Part shown: in pieces, positions 1 to 11,600 of the stretch | Position numbering within the stretch: position 1 is the stretch's first letter | How the letters are laid out: each line of letters opens with the position of its first letter | Translations under genes and position numbers: made by a program | From: Ctenosaura bakeri | Lineage: Eukaryota > Chordata > Lepidosauria > Squamata > Iguanidae | Direction of reading: 5' to 3' | DNA: 64,000 nt | NCBI GenBank assembly: GCA_948474755.1 | Contig: CAOLHI010000362.1 | Coordinates: 434,001-498,000, forward strand | The notes under the pieces: model-generated | Seen by the model: only the letters and a program-made list of their open reading frames with translations | What the model was told of the DNA's origin: nothing | Database searches by the model: none

Positions 1-685
1 CACTCTTCCCAATTTGTTTTCTCTACAAGGTGTCTTCATCTTATTGGTATAATCCCAAAATATTTAATGGAATTCAGCAGCACAGTGCCTGTATGCATCC
101 CTTAGTGACAAGCAAATTCAGGAGGAATTGTAAAGAAACTATTGTGTTGTGGATTTCATCCAGTAAGATGCTAAAGATAGTTTCTAAACTGTGTAAAGCC
201 AGCTTGGTAAGCACACCCAAACCACCTTCTTTTAAAGGTGAATAATTGTTTTTCCTTGCAGCTACATATTCATATGTGTAATTCTGGGCTGACATTTTTC
301 CACTGAGCTGTCATAGTCATTCGTCTTGCATGGAGCAAATGACGTGCACACTTTCTATTCATACAACAGCTGTCAGCAAAATCCTTAGGCCAGGTTGTTT
401 TTTCATAGAAGTCAGATGTTTTGATTTTCTGCTATCAAAATCTATCTAGGCCCAGATCTGTCTAAATAACATGGTTATGAAAGATTGTCACCTGTCTTTC
501 TGGATATGTTCCAGAAATTAATGCTTTCTTATTTACTTATCGTTAACCATTTAAGCAGATTATCTTTATTGTCTATTAAATTAGATAAATTGTTGGACTT
601 AATATAAAATATCTACAATACATATTGATTGATAATATAGTAATTGTTCTTCTGTATTACAAATGTGCTGTGTCTTGCCCTGGGA
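1..685. other. Upstream PPP4R4 intron, no recognised feature
   Basis: AT-rich intronic sequence. I looked for the upstream PPP4R4 exon encoding the region before VAGVEMQ and did not find it here or anywhere in 1-2477. Short open frames at 30-245 and 74-295 show no recognisable protein. Confidence 0.6.
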
Positions 686-900
686 GAGCCTGTGTAGTAT
701 AATGTGTTTAGTAGCAGTCTAGGACTCTGGGAGACAGGGTTCAAGCTGCCGCTCAGCTATAGAAGCCTACTGGGTGACCTTGGGAGAGTCATACTATTTT
801 AGCCTAATTGGAAAACAGGCAAACCTTCTTTGAATAAATTGTCCCAGGGAAACCCTATGATAGGTTGCTATATGTCAGAGTCAGCTTCAGGGCACGTGAC
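686..900 (+). repeat. tRNA-derived SINE (squamate type), old copy
   Basis: Contains a B-box-like GGGTTCAAGCT, then the diagnostic order AGCTATAGAAGCC, TGGGTGACCTTGGG, AGTCATACT and AACCCTATGATAGG. This matches the body of a SINE present in several copies in this window (also 12890, 27159, 51474, 51700 and 63735). It is diverged, so old. Confidence 0.7.
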
Positions 901-2106
901 AACAAGGGTTTGCCTTTCTGTCTCCCAAACATTATACTAACACTCCAAAGCAGTAGCTTCTGTGGGAAGTTGTTTTTGAGGTATGTAGTATGTGGCACAT
1001 TTATACCTCCAGTTTAGAGACACTTTTTTAAAAAATTGGTTAACCGTGCTCTTTACCATACAATAATTTCTCATGAATTGTCAGTTTGGGCTTTGAAGAT
1101 CATTAGCACAGTAGCCAAAGTTTAAACCCTAACTACCAAAATGGAAATCCAGTAACTGTACTAAAAATGCTATCGGCAAGATGGCAGCATAAAACATACG
1201 GTACATTGAGATATATTCTACCTCATTCATAATAATAGCATCATCTGTGCAAGAAGGAGTGTAATAAAGCTGGAAAACACCTAAAGTTTAGGGTTGTCAG
1301 ATCTCATGGCCTGGTCCTGAATCTCCAGTTTTCATGGGTTATCTCCAGGCAGGAAACAAGTGTGCAAATTCTTGAGTTTTGGTGGCCTCCGCTTCAAACA
1401 ATAGGAGAGGGCTGTATGCAGATTTCCAACTCAGCTGAGAGAACATCAGCTTCATACGATTTACAAGGCTTAACTGATCTGTTGCTACAATTTGGAAAGA
1501 CACTTCAAGGAGTCTATGTTTTTACTTAGTTAGCTTCCTCCTTCCCCTCCAGTCATTGTGGTGCCAGGCTCACTCTCTATTCTGCTCTGCATCCACCTTC
1601 TGGCTAGAAGAAAGTAGGGTGCATTAAATGGTCCTTATCTTGTCTCCCTACATAAATGAGAAAGAACAACCTGTTCATTTCATCTGGATCTGGGAACAGC
1701 CATTTTAGCTAAAATTTCTCTCTTAACTTCCAAACAGGAAAATAAGTTTTCTGTCTCTCTCTGTATGTGTGTATTTAAATGACAAATTATAAGCAACTTT
1801 GGTAGATACTTAATGCATAATGCTTAGTGACATCACCAGAGCATTTCCTAAATTTCAGGTTTTTTCCTACAAACTTCAGGGCTTGGTGTGATCCTGAACT
1901 GGCAACTGTACTAAAGTCATAGTTAATGATACTGCCAGCAGAGAGAAACTTTATGATGTACAAACTGCCATTTCCTATGCCCTGCTGGGCTCACTGGCAG
2001 GGTGAAATGCGTGGATGGTTGCTCCCCCTGCTCTTCCTGTGTGTGTGTGTGTGTGTTTTAATTTAAAAAAGACTGTGATGCTGATCATAAATGGAAGGAA
2101 GATAAG
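901..2106. other. Intron, mostly unrecognised
   Basis: Nothing coding. A (GT)n microsatellite lies at 2040-2056. The rest shows no repeat family I can name. Confidence 0.5.
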
Positions 2107-2282
2107 GCCAAGATCCTATTGAATACCAGTGGTTTGTAGTAGTAGTTTGGAATCAGCCCTGCACATGTGGTGATCCACATTCAGTGAGGTCCTGGATGGA
2201 TCATTGTGCAAGTGGCAAAAATGTCAAACTGATCATACTACAGTCTACTGCACAAACAGTTTGACTCAATAGGATCTTGATT
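2107..2282. mobile_element. Short palindromic element (MITE-like)
   Basis: The left end CAAGATCCTATTGA and the reverse complement of the right end are identical over 14 bases. They stay similar for about 35 bases (GGTTTGTAGTAG versus TGTTTGTGCAGTAG). Size and fold-back shape suggest a non-autonomous DNA transposon. No clear target duplication was seen. Confidence 0.55.
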
Positions 2283-2448
2283 AAGTGTACCAGCTCCAGA
2301 GTTGATATATGCTTCCCCCATGCTCTCCATATTCTTTTATAATGTTATTTAACTTGCACAGACTAGTTTTGCCCCAACCATGCCCTTTCTCTAACTGTTG
2401 CATTTGGCTCTTATATATGTATGCCTTTTCCTTTGTTTTAATTTTTTC

Positions 2449-2468
2449 CTTCCTTCCTTCCTTCCTTG
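2449..2468 (+). repeat. (CTTC)n microsatellite used as splice tract
   Basis: Five CTTC-like units directly upstream of the exon at 2478, serving as its polypyrimidine tract. Confidence 0.8.
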
Positions 2469-2477
2469 GTTACACAG

Positions 2478-2625
2478 GAGGTCTTGCCTGTTGCAGGGGT
2501 GGAAATGCAGTTAACAGCTGCTGTTTCACTTTTGACTATTCTACAAGAGGAATCAATATCCATCCATACTTACTCCCACTCCTTCCTACACATCATTCTA
2601 CAGAATTTGGAGCATAGAGATGCAG
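2478..2625 (+). CDS. PPP4R4: PPP4R4 coding exon 1 of window
   Basis: Begins in phase 0 after a CTTC-rich polypyrimidine tract and ACAG, and ends before GTCAG. It encodes 49 codons plus one base, including [11 protein letters not shown] and [17 protein letters not shown], an early HEAT-like helix pair. The protein upstream of this point (about 100 residues) is not in the window. The donor GTCAGA is weaker than consensus, but the next exon completes the glycine codon exactly. Confidence 0.93.
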
Positions 2626-5600
2626 GTCAGACATATGTCATACTGCCTATTTTTTAGCTCATGATGCTTTGTTAAATAATGTACCATTTAAAACAGTGCA
2701 TGCACCAAGAAAAAACAAAAAAACAAACAAAATGGTGAACCATGCTGCTGATGCTCTATAATGCAGTGTACAGCTAATTTTAATTTTTCTTCATCTTAGT
2801 TAAAAATATATTAGAGCTTGGCAGGCCTTCACTGACAGAGGAGTAAGCCCCACTGAAAATGTGATGTACTTCAAAGTATAGGTTTGTACTTGGAGAATGC
2901 AGTCCTAACTCAAAGATGGGGTACCTCTCGGAGATTAGGAATAGGCAAAAGTTTTGTGTGGCTAAGTGCCTTTCTGCCAGAATAGCCACGATTTGTTGGC
3001 TGATCTCAGAAATCAACTGCCCTGTTGGTTGAGCTCAACTAACAGAAGAGACAGACAAGGGGTGGAGAGAGGGAAAAGCTGAGTTATGCTAGTTTCAAAC
3101 ATCAGCTACCACAAGAACACAGCCATTATAACAGCATAAAGTTAGGTGAGGGCAAGATTAGTGCTAAGTCATTTCCATTCACCCATAGGTATAGCACAAC
3201 TTCAGCTGCCTAGTGTTAGCTCAGTTGGTTCTTGACCACTTTGGCCAACCAGATTGCATTCTTAATCTGCACTTCCCTCTAATTCATCATTGTCAATATT
3301 TATGTTCATATAGTGGTGAGTTGTATCAGTAGATTTAAACCTCCCATCAACTTTGGTAGAAAAACTAACTATATCAATCCTGTATTAGGGCTAAATTTAT
3401 CTCAAGAAAACCAAGTGAGTGGAAGTTAGTATGTGTGACACCATTTACAAGTAAATGAGAGTCAGTGGGGTGAACATAACATCGCAAAGTGAAGCACAAA
3501 AGTAATTCAAATTTAATGGATCCAACAGTTTTTAAAATAGCAATATTCTGTTAACAAGTACATAACTTCATTATAACAGCACATAGATGTAAGAGTGCAA
3601 AAATTATAAGTTCAGAATTACTACTAACAACAGCAATAAATGTCACACAGCCTATATGAGTAGGAGTTTTTAAACTTGCCTACACAGAAGGAAATCCTGT
3701 TCTATTCATTGGTGTTTACTGCTTAGGTGAGTGTGAATAGGATTGCATCCTAAAAGGGAAGTTCTCTACATGTCTAACTCAGAAAGAAATCTTACTAATT
3801 TTAATGGGGCATACTCTCAATGCGTGTAGGATTGGATCTTTAATTGATCTTTTAGAAGACACTCAGATTCTTACCAACAATTTGCTAAACAAAACTTCTA
3901 ATAGATTTTTATTATTTAAGAGCATTGTTAATTGAGGTTACAATATAAAAGCCTGTTACAGATGTTTGTTACTTAAGAGCACCATTAATTGAGGTCACAA
4001 TCTAAAATAGCTTTATGAAACAGTTAACTTGAGAGAACATGCAGATGTATCTGTTGACCATTTGTAATTCACAGGTGTCAGCAATGCCTGGCTGGAAACT
4101 CTTCTTGCTGCAATAGAAGCTTTGCCAAAAGAAACCATCAGACATGAGGTAACACTGGTTTTGCTGAATATGATTTAGGCAAGGGATATATTATACCTTG
4201 TAGTTTTCTGAAAGTTTGGTCTAGTTATATATTCATCCAGGATCAAACCATAGATGCTCCTCAGTTTTCAGATGAATGTCCCTACCCTGCCAGGAGTGTC
4301 AGTCTCTGATTAACTTCGCCCTCATAAGTTTCACACACAAAAGAATTTGTGAGATAGTGAGATTTACTGATTTATATTTACCTATTTTCCTGGGGGAAAT
4401 CTGTGAATTTTATGAATTAGTTTTCAATTTTAGTAAAAGGTAAAAAATGTGATAGCTATTAGTGTTTAAGAAGTGCTGAAGTGTTGAATCAGGGCTGAAG
4501 TGTTGAGACAGACCAAGACCTGTGTAATCCAGCATTCTGTTCACATACTGACCAATCCATTATCCATGGGAAGCTCGCCAGCTTGACATAAATGTACTTT
4601 TCCTCCCCTCCATCCTGTACTCCCCACCAACTCAGAGACGTATGACCTTTGATACTGAGGTGACATGGGGCCATCCTGACTAGTAGCTATTGATAGCTCC
4701 ATTTTCTGTGATTTTGTCCTGTCTTCTTTTAAAACTGTCCCAGTTGGCAGTCTTACTGTGTCTTGTGTCAGTGAGTTCCAAACTTTAACTAATCACTGTT
4801 TGAAGTACTGCTGTAATCGACCGAACCGACCGAACCCAAAGAGTTTTCATCCTGGAGAGAAGTGACTAGTGGGATGCCACAGGGTTCTGTCCTGGGCCCA
4901 GTGCTATTCAACATTTTCATCAATGACTTGGATGAAGGAGTAGAGGGCATGCTGATCAAATTTGCAGATGATACCAAATTGGGAGGGGTTGCTAATACCC
5001 CTGAGAACAGGATCAAATTTCAAAATGACCTTGATAGATTGGAGAGCTAGGCCAAAGCTAACAAAATGAATTTCAACAGAGAGAAATGTAAGGTCCTACA
5101 CTTAAGCAGAAAAAATGGAAGGCAGAAAAAATGGAAGGCACAAATATAGGATGGGGGATGTGTGGCTGGATAGCAGTATGTGTGAAAGGGATCTAGGAGT
5201 CTTGATAGATCACAAGCTGAACATGAGTCAGCAGTGTGATGTGGCAGCCAAGAAAGCCAACGTAATTCTTGGTTGCATCAAGAGGAGCATGGTGTCTAGA
5301 TCGAGAGAGTTAATGGTACCACTCTGTTCAGCATTGGTTAGGCCTCATTTGGAATACTGTGTCCAGTTCTGGGCACCTCAATTCAAGAAGGATGTTGATG
5401 AGCTGGAACGTGTCCAGAGGAGGGTAACCAAAATGGTGAAGGGTCTGGAAGTCATGCCCTATGAAAAACGGCTTGGGGAGCTGGGTATGTTTAGTCTGCA
5501 GAAGAGAAGGTTAAGAGGGGACATGATAGCCATGTTTAAATATTTGGAGGGATGTCATGTTAAGGAGGGAGCGGACTTGTTCTCTGCCACTTCAGAGACT

Positions 5601-8600
5601 AGGACAAGGAGAAATGGATTCAAGCTGCAGGAAAGGAGATTCCACTTCAACCTCAGGAAGAACTTCCTGACGGCCCGAGCTGTCCAGCAGTGGAATATGC
5701 TGCCTTGGAGTGTGGTAGAGTCTCCTTCTTTGGAGGTTTTTAAGCAGATGCTGAATGTCCATCTTTTGGGGATGCTTTGATGGGTGTTCCTGCCTAGCAG
5801 GGGGTTGGACTCGATGGCACCTGTGGTCTCTTCCAACTCTATGATTCTATGATTTTAATCTCTCCTAAATCTCATAATATTCAGCTTCAATGAATGGGTT
5901 CTAGTATTTATGAGAGATGAAAGAAACCTGCTTTCTTTATATAATGCATAAATTTATATGCCTCTGTCATATCTCTCCTCACTTGCCTGTTTTCTAAGCT
6001 CAAGAGCCCTAAATATAATTTTACTTATGGGGCACTTGTTCTGCTCCACTGATCATTTTGGTCTCCTTTTTCTGAAACTTGCGTGGTTGGCTGTTCAAAC
6101 GAGCTAGCAATGGATATAGATTGTATATGCTGTGTTTTATCCTCATCCTATAGAGAAAATCCCTATTCTTCAATCAGCAATGAGGGGTTTTGCACATATT
6201 TATATTTTGTACAAATCATGGAAGATCTAATGGATTTCTTTTGTATCCTTAGTCTCCTGCCCGCCCCTATATTTTTAAAGATTTTTAGTTCTATGTTTGT
6301 CATTAACAACAAATACTGAGATAAAAAGATATCTGGAATTAATATCAGAATTATACTGGGTAGGGATGAGGGATGACTCCACAGTCATAAATGAAAGGAA
6401 AAGCATATAGAAGTCTATATCTGTAGGAGGAGTAAGGGTAACAATATATTTTGCTTGTTTTGATTAGTATATGAAAAACTTCATTATTTTTGATATTTTA
6501 TTTATCATGTGTTGGTTTTTATATTACCAAAGGCATTTAATCTTACTTGTCTGTTGTATTTCAAGTGCTTATTTTGATATAATTGTTGTAGTAGATCATT
6601 GAGCAGTTCTTATACATCTGTTGTCCATTCCCTCAGTAAAATCAGTAAGAAAACACTTTATAAATCTTAATAATAACTAGAGATAGAACGAATCCAGAAT
6701 TTTCTGAATTGAATCCAGACCCAAATCCCTGGAAGGTTCTGGGAATACACGAATCTCACAGATTTCAAATCTTTTGAATCCTTTTTTTTTTAAAAAAGGG
6801 TTTAGAAAACAAGTGAAAGAATGCAGTTACTGAAAAGTGTTTTTGAAGGAGAATTTGACAAGTCACGAGTCCTGCAATAAGGAAAGCACTTAAAAAACAA
6901 ACAAATACCAGCCTCTAGTCCAGTCTCAGTTCTGCACCCTGCAGTCTCAAGTCAAGTCTCAAGTCCTGCAACAAGGTGCTTTAAAAAAAAAAAAAAGCCT
7001 TTAGTCCAGTCTCAGTTCTCTACTCTCAAGTCCAGTCTCAAGTCCTGCAAGGGACTTTCAAGTCAGGTCTCTAGTCCAGTCTCAATAATTCCCAATCCCT
7101 ATCCCTCCAGTCTCAAGTCAAAAGAATAGAGATTATTATCTTGCAGAGGGAGGCAGCATGAGCGGGCATAAGCAGCCCTGCAAGCCAGCACAGGCAGCCT
7201 CTGGTGTGTACACATGGCTTTATGCCATGATTTTTGCCCATCCAGGGGCCTGCCGGCCAATCAGGCCTTTGGTGGGCCCCAGAGCCACCAATTTTTAAAA
7301 ACAAACTATGGTGGATTCAAAAGATTCAGTTCGTGTATTTTGGTGCAGGGATTCAGATCCACAAATCTTGAATCCTTGCTGAGGATTCAAGGATCCAAGG
7401 ATTTGGTTGGCCTATCCGTAATAATGACAGTAACTAATTATAAAAGGATAGCTTCTTATTAGAGTTTGGATAACATCAGCTGAAACAGAATAACTGATAA
7501 AAATACTAGGTGTTTATATTTTTTTAGCCTTCAGTTTTGAACCATGAAAGAAACAAATTCTCAAATATTTATTTTAAATAAAAACTGATTTTCTGCTGTT
7601 GAGGTGTTTGTTGCGTGTCACATAATTTGGAAATTATGCCAGAAAAACATTGAACTTTGCTGAACTTATCTAATAAATTACATATACTGCATTAGTTTGG
7701 ACATTGCTGAGATATAATAGGAAACTACTGTGTCCTACTAAATTAATAAGCCTTCGTGAGCCCTGGACCTGCTTGTTTCCTCTTACTTCTCCTCATGTAG
7801 CTGCAAGGATCTAAAGCTTTGCCTTCCATTTCTAAACCGCAATCTCCACAGTATTCAAGTCTTGGGAACTATGGCTTGTTTAAACTACTAAGTGAACAAA
7901 CCTGAATCAGAAATGCTGTTTGATCGTGGCTTGTTCCCATTAATAAGAAAACTGGTGGGGAATTTCTAGCCTATTAGCTGCATCTGGCTCATAGCTAAAT
8001 ACATTAATATGGCTTTATGGTGTAAAGTCTGTTGTGGTGGTTTTGCTCCTTTTGTCTGGCAGTAGCTCAGGCCTCACTGTGGCAAAAAGAGGTAGGTAGA
8101 ATTCAGTGCTTGCTCTCTTGTGTGGTCAGGACATGTTGATCTCCCAGTTATACATAGACAGTGAAGACTCGGGTTGTGTCCAGTGGGGTAGAGCAGCCAT
8201 ATACAACCCCCAGGACTTCAAAGTTGCCACCATCACCATCAAATATGCTTGTGGCAGCCTCTGGTGGGAAAAGAAGAGACAGTTTTCCTGATTTCAGCCA
8301 TCTGTTGATGTTTCAAGCCATCACCAATCTTCACAGGGGAATCACATAAGCCAGAGTGATGGGGTGAAGTAGGTTGAAAGAGCCCCATAGAATTATTACC
8401 AATATGCTTGAGAAGGTACCAGAGAAGAAGTTCTTTGTGCATGTATGTTTGTTGTGTATGTGTGAGAGAGAGAGCTGAATTAAGAGAAGACCAGGGGTGG
8501 GTGGGTTTAGGGATGTTGAACAGGTAACCCAAAAAAGGGAAGAGAAGGCGGGTTTCTGGTCCTGCACACTGTCATCTTTGGTTGCTCACAGTGAATTGTG

Positions 8601-11600
8601 GTTTGTTAAAAATCAGAAATCAGATCTTCCCATGTCCTGCAGCTGTGAAAGGGAAGTTCACTGGGGAGAAGGTGGGAAAATGTAAGGTTTGTGCAGGCTT
8701 ATTTAGATGGCAGGAAACCATGATTACAAATGAACTTGGTTCTTGTTAAATTTCTGTGCTTTAGAAGCTTTAAAAATATTTTTTTCCACAATATGGGGAA
8801 TTCCAAAATAAATATAAATTATCATGAATTCTCTCATAGAGCTATTTCTGCCCTACACTGTTATAGTGCTATTATTCAACTTTCAACATGCTGTGGAATT
8901 CTGGGATTTGTAATTTTCTGAGGACAAAGAGCTCTCTGGCTGAGAATTCTAAATGCTCCTCCCTAAACTGCAAGCCCTAGGATTTCATACGATGTTGAAA
9001 CTGAAATCATAGCACTATAACGGTGTAGTGCAGAAAGGCCCATAGTTGAATGCCCAGTGTGCTGCCCACTGAAAGAAATCCTCATTTCAAACTTCTCTTT
9101 TTCAGTGGTTAACTCAGACTTTAGATGAGCTGCTATTTGTCAGTCTCACCCTGCATTGAGGGAGATAAGTATACGACTAATTTCAGATAGAGCTTCCCAA
9201 TGAATGAATGCTGTCTTTTTTATTAAAGTGAGAAACTATTGCTTTTAAAAACCAATGAAAGTATACTAGAAGGTACTGCCTCACTACCAGCATCTCCAGC
9301 TGTGTGGCTGTTTGAATTCTAAGCAAGTAGTGGTAGCATTTAGATCAGCGTTTTTCAAGTGGAAGCCATCCAATCGTCAGCCATCCAGCTGATCTAAATG
9401 CTACCACCACCACCTGCTTAGAATTCAATCATGAGGGACCACAGCTTCCAGTGGGAATGCTGACTATTCTGGTTGACTTTGAAGGGATCTGTACTTTAGC
9501 GTAGTGGTTTCCAAACTTTGGTCCTCCAGCAGTTCTGGACTTTAGCTCCCAAAATTCCTGACTGTTGGCCAAGCTGGCTGAGGTTTCTGAGAAGTGAAGT
9601 CCAAAACACTTGGAGGACCTAAGTTTGGGAACCACTGGTTTAGCATATTTGAATGACACTGGTTTAAGGAAGGGTACCTTTTCCCAACTGTCAAGATCTT
9701 GGTTAGCACAACTGCTATCATGCAGCTGAGAAAATGTCTAAATTCCCTTACCTTCTTGCAATAGTGCTGGATCTGTAGGAAAGACTAGTGTAATGGATCT
9801 CCCATCACTATTTTAGAGATAAACTGCTCTTAAACAAGTTTCTCTCAAACTGCTCAGAAAATATCTAAATGGCATTAGTTGCAAACTCCAGTCCATCTGA
9901 ATGGCAAGTCTAATTATGGCTGACTGTTTCTTGTGAACCAAGAGTGTACAGCTGGTGACCTGACCCACTTAGTTGAATACGTATAGCTCAGGAGCCCGTG
10001 TGTTATAGCTTGCTAGGTACAGGAGAGCTTTCTAGTTTTTGCAGTGCAAACAAAACAGGAAAAATAGGTCTGTTGGGCTCTCATGAGGTGCCCAAATGCC
10101 AGACTCATGAGCTGTGCTTATTTAGCTTGCCAAGTAGTAACTTGTTCAGTTCTTTTGTCTCCAGGGAAGATGCAAGCATAGTGCTTTGAATACTTCTTCT
10201 GATTCTAATTCTGATCATTCTAATTCTTTTTTCTTCCTTCTTTTCCTTCTAAGTGTGGCTTGCATAAAGAGGTTGTCAGCGCAGGGGGTTGGACTGGATG
10301 GCCTGTGTGGTCTCTTCCAACTCTACATTTCTGTGATTCTATGATTCTATGAAAGCTAATTCTCTGGAGGACATAAGGAGCAATCCACACACATATAGGT
10401 TTATCACTGTACTAGCAGTTCAAGGCAGGAGCCTGCTGAAATACAGCATTTAAATGGCTAAAGAAAAAAAAATAGCTGTAAGCTTGGATTCAGGAGATTC
10501 AAAACACTTCTGTCTAGTTTCCTGTAACAAAATTCCATTTAGGAAAAATAATTGACTCCTTGCATTTCATCCCTGGAACACTATAAAACAAACAATACTA
10601 ACTTTCATAACTTGCTTTGTGCAGAATATAATTGGTGAGATGTTTTTAGCTTTGTGTCAATATGGCATGTAGGCATGTTCATAATCTAATTAATTAGGGT
10701 GAGGAAAGCACTCTGAAGTTTTCATTTGCTCTAAATGTCAAGTCTTTCTTTGCAGGTTCATTTCTGATTTCACACTCTTCATTCACAGGAGTTTCTCCAC
10801 ATACGACTCATGAAAGAAATAATAGAAGGGGAATGACTTGTGTGATACATCCAGACCCATATAACTTTTTCACATGATTTTTTCTTAAAAAACATATCAC
10901 AATCAGTATTGTTGTTGTTCTTGTTTTTTAAGTAATGGATTTTCCTGTGTAAATACTTGTATCTCATTAAAGAGATGGATATTTTTTCTAATTGTCTTAG
11001 ACAACAGTGTTGTGTTGTCCTTCTTTTGAGTTGTTCTGCCCTTTGCTAATTTGTGACTGGGATAACTTAAAGCATTTGTTAAAAAAATAGTCATATCTCT
11101 ATCTATCTCCATATCCATATCTATATATACCATTTATTAATTTCTTAAAAGCTAACTACTTCAGTGTCTTGGAACTGGGCTGCATCACAGTTCTGAAAAT
11201 GAGGACTGAAACTGAAATTAATAAGGAAACACATATTATTGTGAAATGTATAGATATATTGGTTTGGAGTGAAAATGCACAGTGTTTGTTAACAGCCATA
11301 GTTCAGGAATAGATATGGATCCTGGAGAATATATGGTATTTTATATTTTTAATTCATGTCCAGGTAGATGGAACATTTTAATCCCACAGAGTCATTTTAT
11401 GTTGCAAAATTCATGTGGAACTAGAGCTACAAGATCAGGCTTTTATAGCTTTGCCAGATGAAGAATTATAAACAACATCTTTGAATTTCAGCCACCTGCC
11501 ATGTGCAGAAGAGTTTTTTAACAGTCAAAAAATTGGTGGGGAAAAATCACATTTGTATCAATTACATCTTTTTGAAAACAAGGAGGGCTGAGAGTGCTTT

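Noticed and set aside
1..2477. Upstream PPP4R4 exons or the promoter
   Set aside because: No segment encodes the expected residues before VAGVEMQ with matching splice sites and phase. There is no CpG-rich promoter.
6858..7112. CRISPR-like array
   Set aside because: Repeat units are degenerate with no uniform spacers, and this is a vertebrate intron.
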